Assembly: GCA_032164245.1 (NCBI GenBank)
Contig: JAVMKO010000003.1
Coordinates: 85,666,390 to 85,730,389 of the forward strand
Direction of reading: 5' to 3'
Length of the DNA stretch: 64,000 bases
Origin: Sternotherus odoratus
Taxonomy: Eukaryota; Chordata; Testudines; Kinosternidae
Shown here piece by piece: positions 45,864 through 56,797 of the stretch (the stretch's first letter is position 1; the number at the start of each line of letters is the position of its first letter). Below the pieces are notes generated by a model. It did no database searches. It saw only the letters and a program-made list of their open reading frames with translations, and was not told the DNA's origin. The translations under genes were made by a program, and so were the position numbers.

Positions 45864-47680
45864 AAGCTTTGGATAAGGACAATGGGGAAAGCCTTATCTT
45901 TAAGAAATATGGAATAGGAGGACCCTTAATGTTTGCAAAGAACAGACAGAACCTTATCTTTTATGGTCTCATAGTATACGTAGGACCTCTCCTGGGAAAT
46001 AGGAATATTAATGGAATAACTCAATTGTTGAAAATTAAAGTATATAATAGATATAATCACCTGAATCTAAAGAAAATACAGGACCTTTGTCTAAATGTAT
46101 AGGGTGCCTTTCTTTTGTAATTTCATAGAACTATTTCTGTTATTTCTTGACTACATCTGGGAAGCAAATTCATACCGTTCTTTTGCTGGTATCAGCCTTT
46201 ATGGGAGATGAATATTTTTTGTTTTTTGTTTTTTTTAAATTACATAATCTATAGCTAGCCAATTCCTGTCTGTGACTTAAAGTAGTTCGGGGTTGTAATG
46301 TTCTGAAGCCAGTAGCAGATCTCTTATGCTGAAAAGCTGTTCCTGCTTGGTTTTTAGTTGTGTTGTCAACACATGTTTTGTCCCCTTTCACTCTTCTGTT
46401 GGTCTAGCTAGCTACTGGTTGTAGTACAGTTAAACCAAATGGTTTAACTGCAGTTTATCCAACAGTATAATTACCCAAGTTGCTTAAGGGGTCTCTAGGT
46501 TTCATCCCCAGCTGGGATACTTCTTGCTATGTAAAAAAAAAATTTAACCAGACAAAGAAAGACTTAACTGGCGGAGTTTTTAAACAACCGTACACAGAAT
46601 TCCTAACCCTAGAGTAATCTCAGGCACTGGTTCAGCAGTCCCAAAATAAGTCTTTTCATGCCATGTTACAGCAGCCTCTGTTAGTTAAGCATGGTTTGAG
46701 TTCATAGATCTCATTTTTTTTAGAGGTTGATAATTAAACTACAGGAATCCACTTGCAGCTGAAACTTGAGAAAGTCTGAGGGAATTTGAAAAGCTGGCTG
46801 GTTATTAGTAAACATTAATGGAAGGATTTGTTAATAGTTATTTTCCTCTTATTTCTTGACAATTTGTTATGAAATTTGGAAAACAAAAACAAACCAGCTA
46901 ATTAATCTCTACACATATATACTATGCTTGGGTATTTTTAAGAGATAATGTAACATTTTTTTTGGCCTTTGGATTCATATATGCTGTTTGCATTCATATA
47001 ACTCCTTTTTTGGAATTCCAATAGGTGTCAGATTTATAGTGTAACTGTTCTGGAATGTTTTAAACCACTAATTAAATATATGGATAGTCTCCTTCTTCTG
47101 GTATTTTCTGCATAATATCTTTTTGCTACGGTTTTAAATCCGTATTTCTCAAAGTGCATAGTGACAAGATATGATGTGGAGTAAGGGACATCTAACTGAA
47201 GAGCTGTAATGGAAATGCTTGAAAGTCCAGATGCTTGGGATGTTGAAAGCACCTGGGCCTATCTAGTAAGTTGTGCTGTATTTTTGGTTTTCTGAGCAAC
47301 TGGTGACCATTTATGGTATGATGTCTTATGAATCACCAGGGATACAAACTAGCATTGCACTCCATGGTAAATCTTGGAAATTCTAGCTTCCCAGAGGTAC
47401 AAGACAATATTTTCTGTTCCTGGTGGTTTGGTTTGCAACAGATCAGATTTTTAATCACACCGTTCTTATAACCATTTGCCTTTGCATGTTCCTAGCTCCT
47501 TCTGTTCTGAGCTGATTTTAGTGACTATTATCACTGGAGCTATTAGAACTAGAGACAGTGTTGCATGGCACATAACCTGAAACTCTGTAATTTCATCCCT
47601 CAAATAGTATTAAGTGTTAATCTCTGGTTATCTGGTTTGCGAGAATATTGGCTGCTAAAATCCTGCTGGGATTCAAGTGT

Positions 47681-47682
<2 letters not shown>
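45864..47682. other. unique sequence, no gene recognised
   Basis: AT-rich DNA without a recognised repeat or exon. Open frames are short and without domains. Confidence 0.4.

Positions 47683-47715
<33 letters not shown>
47683..47715. repeat. (GT)n microsatellite
   Basis: About 16 uninterrupted GT units. Confidence 0.95.
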
Positions 47716-47717
<2 letters not shown>

Positions 47718-47827
47718 TAAGATGAGGATAATATAGTCAGGGTGACCTGATTTTAGAACTCGGGTATCATCTAATTTATTAAACTTGGTCTGGTTCCACC
47801 AGTTTTAGAACCACCGCCCACCCAGCA

Positions 47828-48205
47828 CATGAATAAGAATTGCTATGCTGATCAAACTGGAGGTCCATCTAGTCCAGGGGTCTCAAACATGTGGCCTGCA
47901 GGGCTCTTTTCTGTGGCCTGCCATGCTCCCCATCCGCACTTACCTAGACTCAGCAAAGCCAGCCCGGCGCGCACTGGCTGGCAAATGTAATGGGGGTAAT
48001 AGGAGCCTATATAAGAAAAAGACCCCAAAATTGGGACTGTCCCTATAAAATCAGGACATCTGGTCACCCTAAGTGACTTCCTCTGGCAGTGACTTCACAC
48101 ACTTATTACACATTGTGTGAAAAGGTATTTCCTTTTATCAATTTTGAATTTGCCGTGATTTAATTTTATTGAATGGCCCCCTATTCTTATGTTGTTATTA
48201 GTTGT
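47828..48205 (-). mobile_element. CR1-type 3' fragment split by DNA elements
   Basis: TAAGAATTGCTATGCTGATC and GGAGGTCCATCTAGTCCAG (47828-47875) are CR1/L3 3' sequence. The copy resumes at 48074 with GTGACTTCCTCTGGCAGTGA and CACATTGTGTGAAAAGGTAT and continues to about 48205. Between them lies a hAT-like end (CAGGGGTCTCAAACATGTGG, from 47874) joined to a MITE fragment. Confidence 0.55.
47977..48072. mobile_element. TAGGGTGACC-family MITE, truncated copy
   Basis: The right end ATCTGGTCACCCTA and interior (ATAGGAGCCTATATAAGAAA, GGGACTGTCCCTATAAAATC) match the reverse complement of the intact MITE at 49455-49578. The left end is lost, and the fragment is fused to a hAT-like fragment starting at 47874. 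Confidence 0.75.
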
Positions 48206-48462
48206 AACCTCCAGCATTATCACTCAACTGCAACTGTTACTACCTGGCAGTATTACCCACCAGCAGTGAGGACAGCACTTACAGCAGCTGTCACCCTGTA
48301 CTGACTAAAGATGTGTTCACTGTGACCTGAAATTGTCGCATAGGATTCTCACCCGGGCAGTGTGCTTCATCCAAGAAATGATTAAGTAATTGAAGCTTCA
48401 TCCTGTGAGTCGGGAAGAAAATTGGTCACCGTAATCCTCTCTGTAATGGTCTTCCACAAGGA

Positions 48463-48614
48463 TAGCTCGGTGGTTTGAGCATTGGCCTGCTTAAACGCAG
48501 CGTTGTGAGTTCAGTCCTTGAGGAGGCCATTTAGGGATATGGGGCAAAAATAGGATTGGTCCTGCTTTGGACTAGATGATCTCCCGAGGTCCCTTCCAAC
48601 TGTGAGATTCTATG
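48463..48614 (+). mobile_element. tRNA-derived SINE with CR1-like tail (cryptodiran type)
   Basis: The head has a pol III A box (TAGCTCGGTGGTTTGAGC) and B box (GTGAGTTCAGTCCTTGAG), recalling a tRNA. The 3' tail (GACTAGATGATCTCCCGAGG, TCCCTTCCAACTGTGAGATT) resembles the 3' end of CR1 LINEs, which supply the reverse transcriptase. AAGGA flanks it (48458-48462 and 48615-48619), and removing it restores the LINE coding block NGLPQGPV. The family is known from hidden-necked turtles and is the best lineage clue in the window. Confidence 0.85.
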
Positions 48615-49454
48615 AAGGACCAGTCCCCCATTTGTTCAATATATATGCATAGAATCTTCCTGAAATGCAAGCCAAGAAGTACATATATGCTGATGACATC
48701 TCTGTGTTTCTGACACTGAAAATGATTTCTGTGGGACTGAAGGGAATCTCAGCCAAGACATGGACATTTGGACCACTTACTGCCCGTGGCGGAGACTAAT
48801 TCTTAATGAAACCAAGACAGTGGCAACTGCTTTCCATCTCAACAATCATCTTGCCAATTAATTCATATTGATTCAGGTACAGGATCGTTACTGCCATTTC
48901 AATCAGCTGTCACATAATTGGGACTGTAGCCTGACATACTGGCCTGGCCTGAAAGTAAATATCTCTTCCTGTACTGCCTTGTTACAAAAACTGTTGGGAA
49001 TCTCCTTGGGTGCAAACCCCTCAGTCCTTTGTACATCTGTACTGGGCCTGGTGTTTGCTCCAGCTGAATGCTGTTCTGAGCTCTGGGGGTGCAGTCTCCT
49101 TGTTGACATGGAGCTGAATTCAGTCACTTGAAATATTAATGGCTGCTTGAATTATACACCAGCCTTCAGGTCATACGTGCTAGTACACATAGCGATGCCA
49201 GACCTTTGATGAGATGTTATTACTGTTAAGTCTGCCTGGAGAGCTATGACAGATGATACCAACCTATTACATCCCCAGCTGACTGATCCATTTTCAGACA
49301 GGGAACAACTTGTAGGTCTTCCACCCCAACTCAAAGGTCTGCTTGTATTCAGGGGAAGAATCTCACTCCTCTGAACTGGGCTGTAACACCTTGTCTGATC
49401 GCTCAACACCACTTTGCTACCACTCTTGGGCAAGAACATTACTGGCCCTTTACC

Positions 49455-49578
49455 TAGGGTGACCAGATGTCCCGATTTTATAGGGACAGTCCCGATTTTG
49501 GGGTCTTTCTCTTATATAGGCTCCTATTACCCCCCACCCCCTATCCCGATTTTTCACATTTGCTCTCTGGTCACCCTA
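49455..49578. mobile_element. TAGGGTGACC-family hAT-like MITE, intact
   Basis: The ends form a perfect 13-bp inverted repeat (TAGGGTGACCAGA) flanked by an identical 8-bp duplication, CCTTTACC, at 49447-49454 and 49579-49586. The 124-bp copy is the compact relative of the 1912-3082 element and is inserted in the LINE fossil. It is noncoding. Confidence 0.93.
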
Positions 49579-49930
49579 CCTTTACCACTCATGGATTATC
49601 GGTACCACCAGGTAGCCGACAATAACGTTCTTATAGCATGGAAACACTGGTGGGAAAGAGCCTAACATTTTATGTCAATTCAGGAATCCATCACTGCACC
49701 TACCTCCTTGTCCTCTTGATCACAGATCCTGGATCAGGTTCAACAGGGGTTATTCTCTGGCTCATCCAGACTTGCTGCAACTATACACAACCTACTTTGG
49801 CTTCCTCTCCATGCTGTGATTTGGGGGAGGGGGGGAGGGGGGATAGCATTGCAGATAACTCATGGAGTGGAAGAGTGTCCAATTTAACATCTGGAGGATG
49901 GTTTACAATGCCTAGCCTCCCTAAACACAG

Positions 49931-50699
49931 AGGCTAACGAACCTGGACATTGAGCTCTGACATCTGCACATGAGGAGTCGTCTTGCCTCTGGCCTAGCCA
50001 CAGTTTTAAATAGTAGATAGTGACCGCTTCAAGTGAGTTCTCAGTCTGTCCTGTCTGTCCACATACATATTCATGGGAATTCTGTTTTGTTAAAAGTGCA
50101 CTGAGAACTTCAGGCATTGCATGACGAATAGTTACAATTAATTGTATTCCCCCCCCCCACACACACACTTTTAAATAAAACAATCTACAAAGTGGAAAAC
50201 CTCCATTAACACTAACACTCTGAGTTTATCCATCTATCTGAATCTCAGATAGTGCCAAGGCTAACATATGTGCTGTGGTGCCTTTTGCTCCCCCTAATGC
50301 TAGCCTGGTTTTTAAAACCATTTCAGAAATTTGTTAATGGCATTATTTTCCAAACTGGATAAACACATCCACAATGCTGCTCTGTTCAAGGAAGGGTTAC
50401 TGTGCTAAACAAATGGACAAGGCCAAGGCCTTTGAATGCATCTGGGACATAGTTAAAGTCCCTATCTAAACTACAAAGTGGAAACAAAGTTGTACTTGGG
50501 TCCTTGCTTACAACATTTATTTCAAACAGTATGTCATGCCACAACACTAAGTCGCACAGAAATTTGCGTTATGGATGTTTTTGGTGATTCCATTTCCCTC
50601 TGCCACTGTTCTCCCATGAACAGTTCCTGTCATAGTATTATCCTCCATAATGGCAACTATGGCATCATCTGTTTTCCCAAGTTGGTGTTTGATAGGCTT
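49931..50699. other. unassigned sequence
   Basis: A poly-C and CA run is at about 50151-50168. No gene or clear repeat is recognised. Confidence 0.35.
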
Positions 50700-51345
50700 T
50701 AGCACCTCAACTCAACTTTCACATCATGTGGCACTCAGTGGTTTCAGTATCAGAGGCTGTTGCTTTAAAATTTGCCTTCAGTGAGTTGATGCAGAGAAAA
50801 ATACATAGATGCTTTGAATTACATTTAAAAATTCAGCAATTTCACTAGAAGCTGATGCTTCATCACTGATCACCAAGCTCAGTGAATGAGAACTGCATGG
50901 GACAAAAAAGGCTCAAGGGTTTAACTCTCGGGTCCATGTTTGCACTTCTCTGTTCTTTCCTCTCATGTTGGCACCATTATCATAGCCCTGACCTCTCATG
51001 TCAACTATCACAATTCCTGTATCTTCCAGCTTTTTAAGAAGCACATTTGTCATACCAGCTCCTGTAGTATCATCAAAGTCAATACATTTTAGAAAATGCT
51101 CTCTGACAGTCACCATTGCAGGGACATTTTCACTGGGTTCTGTTACAAAACACACCATTAAAGTCATTTGTTCCATATGGCTGATGTCAGGTGTGCAGTC
51201 CAGAATAACAGAGTAATATGTTGCTGACTTCAGATCTCGCACAATCTTCTGTTTGACTTTTGTTGCCAGTAACTGTATGATCTCATTTTGAATTGTTTTT
51301 CCAAGGAAGTAGTGTGTGTACATTTCTTGGGTGGTGACTCTTCCA

Positions 51346-51688
51346 AGCCCTGGTCCACACCAGACAGGGGTGGGGGTGGGGGTGGGGGTGGGGGTGGGGT
51401 GTGTGAGAGAGAAGAGGGGTCGATCTAAGATATGCAACTTCAGCTATGAGAATAGCGTAGCTGAAGTCTATGTACTTAGATCGACTTACCGCAGTGTCTT
51501 CACAGCAGTGAGTCAACTGCTGCCGCTCCCCCATCAACTCCCCTGTGCCTCTCATGGCAATGGAGTACAGGAGTCTACGGGAGAGTGCTCAGGGAACAAT
51601 TTATCGCTTCTAGTCTAGACACGATAAATCGACCCCTGGTAGATCAATCGCTACCCGCCAATCTGGCAGGTAGTGTAGACATACCCTT
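51346..51688. mobile_element. MITE of the CTTCAGCTA family, copy 2, inside the hAT gene
   Basis: It runs from GCCCTGGTCCACACCAGACA to GGTAGTGTAGACATACCCT. It contains the same hairpin core (CAACTTCAGCTATGAGAATA, GCGTAGCTGAAGTC) and TTTATCG/CGATAAATCGACC motifs as the copy at 53737-54039, in opposite orientation. It splits the transposase reading between AEFDAVL and VTTQEMYTHYF. The target duplication is unclear. A GGGGTG hexamer array lies near its left end. Confidence 0.7.
51367..51400. repeat. (GGGGTG)n short tandem array
   Basis: About five uninterrupted hexamer units. The opposite strand encodes a spurious PTPTPTPTPT run that is fused to the transposase frame. Confidence 0.9.
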
Positions 51689-52450
51689 AGATGCTCCTAA
51701 AGTACAGCATCAAACTCCGCCATTAGCTCCACAATTTTAAGAAAGGTTCCATTGTTTGGCACACATAGCTGATCTGAAGTGCCATGCAGTGCTAGGTTTT
51801 GGGTGGCAAGCATTCTCACAATTGCAATGAGCATTTTGAGAACATTTTACCATTAAAGAGATTCTGATGCAATTTTCTCTTGATGCTGATCATCTATGGT
51901 GGCTCTTTCCACCTATGAAATGCTATTTGGTGATTTGCTGCTTTCTCATGGTATGCCACATTTCTAGCCAGACTTTTCCAGTCCTTTGTTTCTGTAGAAC
52001 CCAATGTGGCTGGAACATTAGACTAGAAGAGTTTGCAACAAAAACTGTATCCAGTATTCTGGTTTTTGAGTACAATAAGCCCTGGCTGGCCTTGCCACTT
52101 TGTCGCCATTGGGGATTTCATGCCAGTAATGTGTTGGATAGAAACTTCTTGTTCTCCAAAGACAATGAAAATAGAAGTTTTTCACTTTCTCTGGCCCATG
52201 CAGTGTAAGGAAGTCCTTCAGGCGACTGCTCAAGTGGGTCCACAGTCCTGGATCATCTAGACTTAAGGAACTAAACTCAGCAGCAGCGGTTTCTTGTGCC
52301 TCCACCACACTCTTCTCTGATCTACATTTTTTTCTTCAGGAATGTGCATGGTTACATCCACTTGAGATAGAGATATGGACACTGCAGTAGCTGCCAGGTC
52401 ACCTGCACTCTGACTAACTGGAATATCAGGCATCTCCTCATAACTCACAT

Positions 52451-53736
52451 ACTAACTGGGGCCGGAAGGCTCACCATGACCATTTGTGTCTATGTATCTC
52501 AGGAGAGCTCCTTCCTGTTTAGATAGAAAAGCTTGCTTTGATTGCTTTCTTTTCTGAATTTTGCCCCAGTGGGGCGTTTTCTTCTTTCACTCATGACTGC
52601 TGTTCTGTGCCAGCTGTAGTAGCTCTCAGCTCTCAATTGAAGCAGGCTGGTAGCAGGGCCTGAGTGAGTGAAGATATCAATGTCTTAAGGGCATAACTGG
52701 CTCCTACTACTTCAGTTGACTGCCTGTTCTCCTCAAGTGGGTTCAGGGAAGCAGTAGGAAACAGGAAGCTCCCTGAGAAGCTGGCGTTAATCAGCCCAGG
52801 CTCCTGGGGGTGCATGAGAAGTACATACAGGCTCCTCCTCCTCTCTCTCCCTGTAGCTCCTGCTGATTTCTGTTATTCCCTCTCACCTTTTCTCCTGCCT
52901 GCCTGTTATGTCTCTTGTGCCCGCCTTCCTCCAGCATAGCACTACACCATCTCTGTGCATCTGGAGCAGAGAGAATATATATGTACCAGCAGCAGTCACA
53001 ATTTTCTGGGTCCTAGTGGTGCCCCCACGCAGTCTGGCACCCGAGGCAGCCGCCTCAGTTCATCTCACGGTAAGGCCAGCCCTGCAGTGGAGGGAGGAGG
53101 AAAGGAGTAGGGACAGATTCTGTTCAGCCCCACAAACAGACTGCATAAGGCTCTCTGTTGCCATCACAGTCTTCCTCCTCTCTCTAATTCCAGTAAGGAC
53201 CTGGATGGGGAGAGGTTCTTGTATAGGGAAAAGAAGAGGAGCCTTCTGAGCCTGATGGTGGCAGGTGTCAGATAGGAATGGGAGGGGGTTCTGAGGCTAA
53301 TGTGTATCCTGGCAGTTGGGGTATGGCAAACCCAGTTTCAAGTCCATGCTCTTCATTCAGAGTGATCTGGGATGAAAAACCTACTCTATCTCAGGCAGAG
53401 CAACTCTTGAACCAGGCCAGTATATGAATCACCCACTTAGTCTCTTCCCTGCCCTCCCGTTCACCTCTCTCCCTTCCCCCAAAAAACAACCCTCCCAATG
53501 AAAGCTTTTGTGGAAACAAATATGCTTTGACAGAACAGCACATTTTGGTGAAAACATGATCAGTTCTACTGTACTGGCAGTGATGAGGTTGTCAGCAAGG
53601 AGGCATAGGTGTGTGTGTTTTTCTGAGGAGGGGTAGAGGGTTGGATTGGAGGGAAGTGAGGGGGGGCTTGGGGAGGCTCTGAGGGCAGGGAAGAATTGTG
53701 CTAGCACAAGGATAATGGAGTTAATTGACAGTGACT
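52451..53736. other. mostly unique sequence with a small DNA-repeat end
   Basis: CAGTCTGGCACCCGAGGCAG through AAGGCCAGCCCTG (53022-53089) looks like one end of a turtle DNA repeat whose terminus reads CAGGGCTGGCCTTA in reverse. Nothing else is recognised. Confidence 0.4.
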
Positions 53737-54039
53737 TGGGGTATGTGTACATTACCTGCTGGATCGGCGGGTAGTGATCAGTCTATCGGGGATCGATTTA
53801 TTGCGACTAGTGTAGACATCATAAATCGATCCCCGAGCACGCTCTCCATTGACGACTGTACTCCACCTTTGCCAGAGATGGAAGTGGAGTTGACGGGGGC
53901 ATGGCAGTGGTCGACTGGCCACCGTGTGGATGGCCAGTTAAGTGGACCTAAGATATGCCGACTTCAGCTATGCTATTCGCGTAGCTGAATTTGCGTATTT
54001 TAGGTCAACTCCCCTCCCTCCGCCAGTGTTGACCAGGCC
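53737..54039. mobile_element. MITE of the CTTCAGCTA family, copy 3
   Basis: The ends GGGGTATGTGTACATTACC and, inverted, AGGCCTGGTCAACACTGG are diverged inverted termini. Internal inverted motifs include GGGGATCGATTTAT with ATAAATCGATCCCC, and ACTTCAGCTATGCTA with TAGCTGAA. It is about 300 bp, noncoding, and in opposite orientation to copy 2. Confidence 0.7.
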
Positions 54040-54159
54040 TTGGTGTTGTGCATGTTTGAGGAGGCAGCAGGGTGAAAGCTAGACTGGAGAGGGAGAGATA
54101 GGAAATAGGAAAGACTTTGCAGAATTGGATGAGTTACTTCCTGTACTTTGAAAAGAGAA

Positions 54160-54330
54160 CTGCCCCTTGAAGTCTTTAAACTATGATTTGAGGACTTCAA
54201 TAGCTCAGACATAGGTTAGGGGTTTATTACGGGAGTGGGTGGGCGAGATTCTGTGGCCTGCGTTGTGTAGGAGGTCAGATTGGATGATCACAATGGTCCC
54301 TTCTTACCTTAAAGTCTATAAAAATACGCA
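54160..54330 (+). mobile_element. CR1 LINE, 3' terminal fragment
   Basis: AGGTTAGGGGTTTATTACGG, TTCTGTGGCCTGCGTTGTGT and GGTCAGATTGGATGATCACA form the CR1 3' end in plus orientation, ending near TTAAAGTCTATAAA. It is the typical short 5'-truncated form. Confidence 0.75.
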
Positions 54331-55217
54331 ACTTTCCTATTTTTCTGGACTGGGGGAAACTTCTGAGATCAAGTTAATTAAAGACATGTTAGTTAACACC
54401 TTGCTTTTGATTAATCATTCTCTTAAGAATGAGTGGCCTGAGATCCTGAGGTGTAAGCAAGATGCAGGAGACATACAACTTTGGTATACTAAAAGCACTC
54501 ATTCTATTAGCACAGTTTGTTTAATGCCAGCATTTTCCTTTATTTTAAAACAAGTTTCTTTCTTCCTTTTCTGAACCTTCACAAGGCAGAATCAGCAGTG
54601 CTGGAATGTATTCCTTTAAAAGGCATTATTTGTGTATCAGGAATTCTTTTGAAAATATGATTCATGTTATCTGTAGTTCAAGGTTCTACAGAACTTCAAA
54701 ACAAGCCATTGCAAAGAATCAAATTTTGAAAAACAATATCATAGATCCCTGGAAAAGGAGATGAAGCTCTGCTTCATACCTTCTTACACACATGCATTCA
54801 ATGATTAATTATGTCTATGTGGAATAGTGCAATGGATAAACCAAAGGTTGTCAAGATAAGATTTTATTTTAATAGGATGCTTCTATGGGAGAAATAAGCT
54901 TGTCTTAAAAGCCAAGGGAAGACATTTTGAGCCTGAAACATGAATTTTGAACCCAAATTTAATTAAGAATTAAGGAAATTTGCAAGTTCACCAGGGAAAC
55001 TTTGTAGTCAGTGTGATATTACACTCATATGCATATGCACAGGGAAATATGTATTTGAAGCACTGGCTCCGAGGCTGTTTCAGGAAAAGGGTAATTACTT
55101 TTTCAAGTCCATGTTTTTTTAAAAAAATGCATTGGTATCCTTTAAAGTGTTGAACATTTTGCTGTCAATGGTTTGGTTTGGCTTGTTTGACTGTGCTTTT
55201 TAACCAAATAAGATGTC
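54331..55217. other. unique sequence, no gene recognised
   Basis: AT-rich, with no recognised repeat or exon. Confidence 0.4.
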
Positions 55218-55229
55218 ATAGTGCCTAAG

Positions 55230-55364
55230 AATCAGAGAGGTAGCCGTGTTAGTCTAGAATAGCAGAGGTAACAAAGAGTCCTGTAGCACCTTAAAGACTA
55301 ACTAAAGTATTGAAGCATAAGCTTTCGTGGGCTAATACCCACTTCGTCAGCTGACGAAGTGGGT
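55230..55364 (-). mobile_element. Penelope-like terminal fragment with 12-bp target duplication
   Basis: AATCAGAGAGGTAGCCGTGT through TAAGCTTTCGTGGGCTAATA is the PLE terminal region in minus orientation. ATAGTGCCTAAG flanks it exactly (55218-55229 and 55365-55376). Its 5' end is a perfect 28-bp palindrome (55337-55364) with its centre at CAG|CTG, so the last 14 bases are an inverted copy of the adjacent 14. Confidence 0.88.
55312..55350 (-). ncRNA. hammerhead-ribozyme-like motif in Penelope terminal repeat
   Basis: On the minus strand the order is CTGACGA (55350-55344), one extra A, GTGGG, a 6-base loop, CCCAC, then GAAA (55326-55323) and GCTTATGC. This is the hammerhead core (CUGANGA, stem II, GAAA, short stem III). 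Terminal regions of Penelope-like elements are known to carry minimal hammerheads that process the transcript. The extra A and the unusual cleavage-site context mean activity is uncertain. Confidence 0.45.
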
Positions 55365-55376
55365 ATAGTGCCTAAG

Positions 55377-56797
55377 TCACTTTTGAGAATGGGACTTTGG
55401 CTCCTAAATCATGCTGGTACTTTTGAAAACTTCCCTAGGGTCTGGATTTAAGACATCAAGGCTTAAGGAAATTTTGAATTGTACTTTTGGGTTTTCCTAT
55501 GCTAAAGTAGGGGCTATTTGTAAGATATGGATCTAGGGGTCCATATCGTGCAATTGGCTATGCACAGGCAAAGAGCCGTACCCAAGTGGAGTTGCTTGCA
55601 GAATTGGGATCTAGGCTTTTATTTCAAGCTAGTTCAAAACTTCAGTGTGTAGCATCTGCATCTTGGATTTTTCTTTTGTCCTTTCTCTATTTTTCTTCTG
55701 AGTTAGTGATGAAGGAAGCTGTGAGTGAACAGCCCCGATCTGAAGTTAGTTCTTGGGTTTTAGTCATGATGTATAGCTTCCTACCTACACTATTCCCCTT
55801 CCCCACCCCCAACTATTCATTACTAGCACTCTGTGAATAACGTGATGACAGCTGTTGCCAAAACTTGCCTGTTCATCCTAAATTTGTTTTCCTTGGTATG
55901 AAAATGAAGATACTAAACTCAGCAGAGAGATCATTCTGTGCTATGAGAACTCAAGGTGACTGGAACTGAGTAATTATCCAAGGACAGACTGATGTAGGCA
56001 GCATTTTCCAGATTCCAGAGGGAGGGACAGAGGAGAAGAGCAGGGTAGGGGGTAGCAGAGGGAGGTGGGGATTGTAAATTGGGGGATGGGAAGAGAGACA
56101 GAGCACTTCTTTTAAAAGAAAATGAGCAGCCAGCAGAGACTAGATGAGTCTCAACATGGGGTGAGGGTGGAGGGCCTAGCAATTTCTGAGACAGTCAATA
56201 GGCAGATTGTTCATCACACATTGCTAGGAGATTAACTGAGCAAACATTCAGACAATACTGCGTAAAGACTTCATCTTGTGTGAGGGGAAACAAAGAGACT
56301 GAATCATCACAGTCCAGCCAAAAGCTTGATGATGACCACACTTAATGAAATCTTTTTGGATTTGAGAGAGAAAATATATTGAGGGATCTTTTTAAAAGTG
56401 TGTATTATCTGTCTCCAGAAATATCACCAAGTTTGAGGGGTTTTTCTTTTTTCTTGTTAGTATCTTACATTGGTTAGTAAGCATTTCAAAAGCCAAATTG
56501 CAGTAAAAATGCAAACCCCTTTTAATGTGATTCTGTTAAAATGCCCTTTTTCTAATTACAAATTGACTTTGACTCTTTTCTCCTCTCAAGTGGGTAAATC
56601 CCCAGTATTATCACCTTTTGTTTATAACTCTAAAGATGAGTAATTTGAGCAAAATACTTGACTTCCTGGATGCTATTATAATACAGGTAGATGTTATTTT
56701 TCCAGCAAAGTATTAGGAAGTATTCAATCTCACAGTTTGTCAGTGCTTAACTCATTGCCAGCAGGGAAAACATGTATGAAATTCTGGATTATATTAA
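55377..56797. other. mostly unique sequence
   Basis: TTTTGAGAATGGGACTTTGG with TAAATCATGCTGGTACTTTT (55381-55428) resembles an ancient amniote repeat. No gene is recognised. Confidence 0.4.

Larger units (their letters stand above)
48270..49930 (+). pseudogene. non-CR1 LINE reverse transcriptase fossil (jockey-superfamily-like)
   Basis: The plus strand encodes, in broken frames, RNPLCNGLPQGPV at 48430-48469 (interrupted by the SINE), FNIYA, the catalytic YADD at 48686-48697 within KKYIYADDISVFL, then WRLILNETKTVATAFHLNNH. Further on are KLLGISLGANPSVLCTSVLG with VFAPAECCSELW (about 48970-49100), and STGVILWLIQTCCNYTQPTL at about 49740-49800. These match the palm, thumb and C-terminal blocks of jockey-like non-LTR retrotransposons (FHLNN, AEYCAPVW, RTGxGRC). 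The sequence differs from the CR1 copies here, so a second LINE clade is present. The N-terminal endonuclease is absent. Confidence 0.7.
50700..52450 (-). pseudogene. hAT transposase of ZMYM1/DUF4371 type, broken
   Basis: In minus order the remnants are: a leader (MSYEEMPDIPVS, 52263-52448); a TTF-type zinc-finger region with DPGLWTHLSSRLKDFLTLHG and PTHYWHEIPNGDKVARP (52018-52308); GSTETKDWKSLARNVAYHEK (51900-52010); and a DUF4371 transposase core with YYSVILDCTPDISHMEQMT, VREHFLKCIDFDDTTGAGM and GYDNGANMRGKN (50913-51437). It continues in another frame as RAFFVPCSSHSLSLVISDEA to about 50750. At least three frameshifts and the MITE at 51346-51688 break it. The C-terminal hAT dimerisation block is missing. 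Host genes such as ZMYM1 share this fold, but the decay argues for a transposon relic. Confidence 0.8.

Noticed and set aside
48463..48614. tRNA gene candidate (A and B box present)
   Set aside because: The cloverleaf is not maintained and the 3' end is a CR1-like tail with target duplication, so it is a SINE.
50913..51437. A domesticated host gene related to ZMYM1
   Set aside because: The open block is only part of the protein, starts in a MITE-derived PTPTPT run, and is followed by frameshifts. A transposon relic is the simpler reading.
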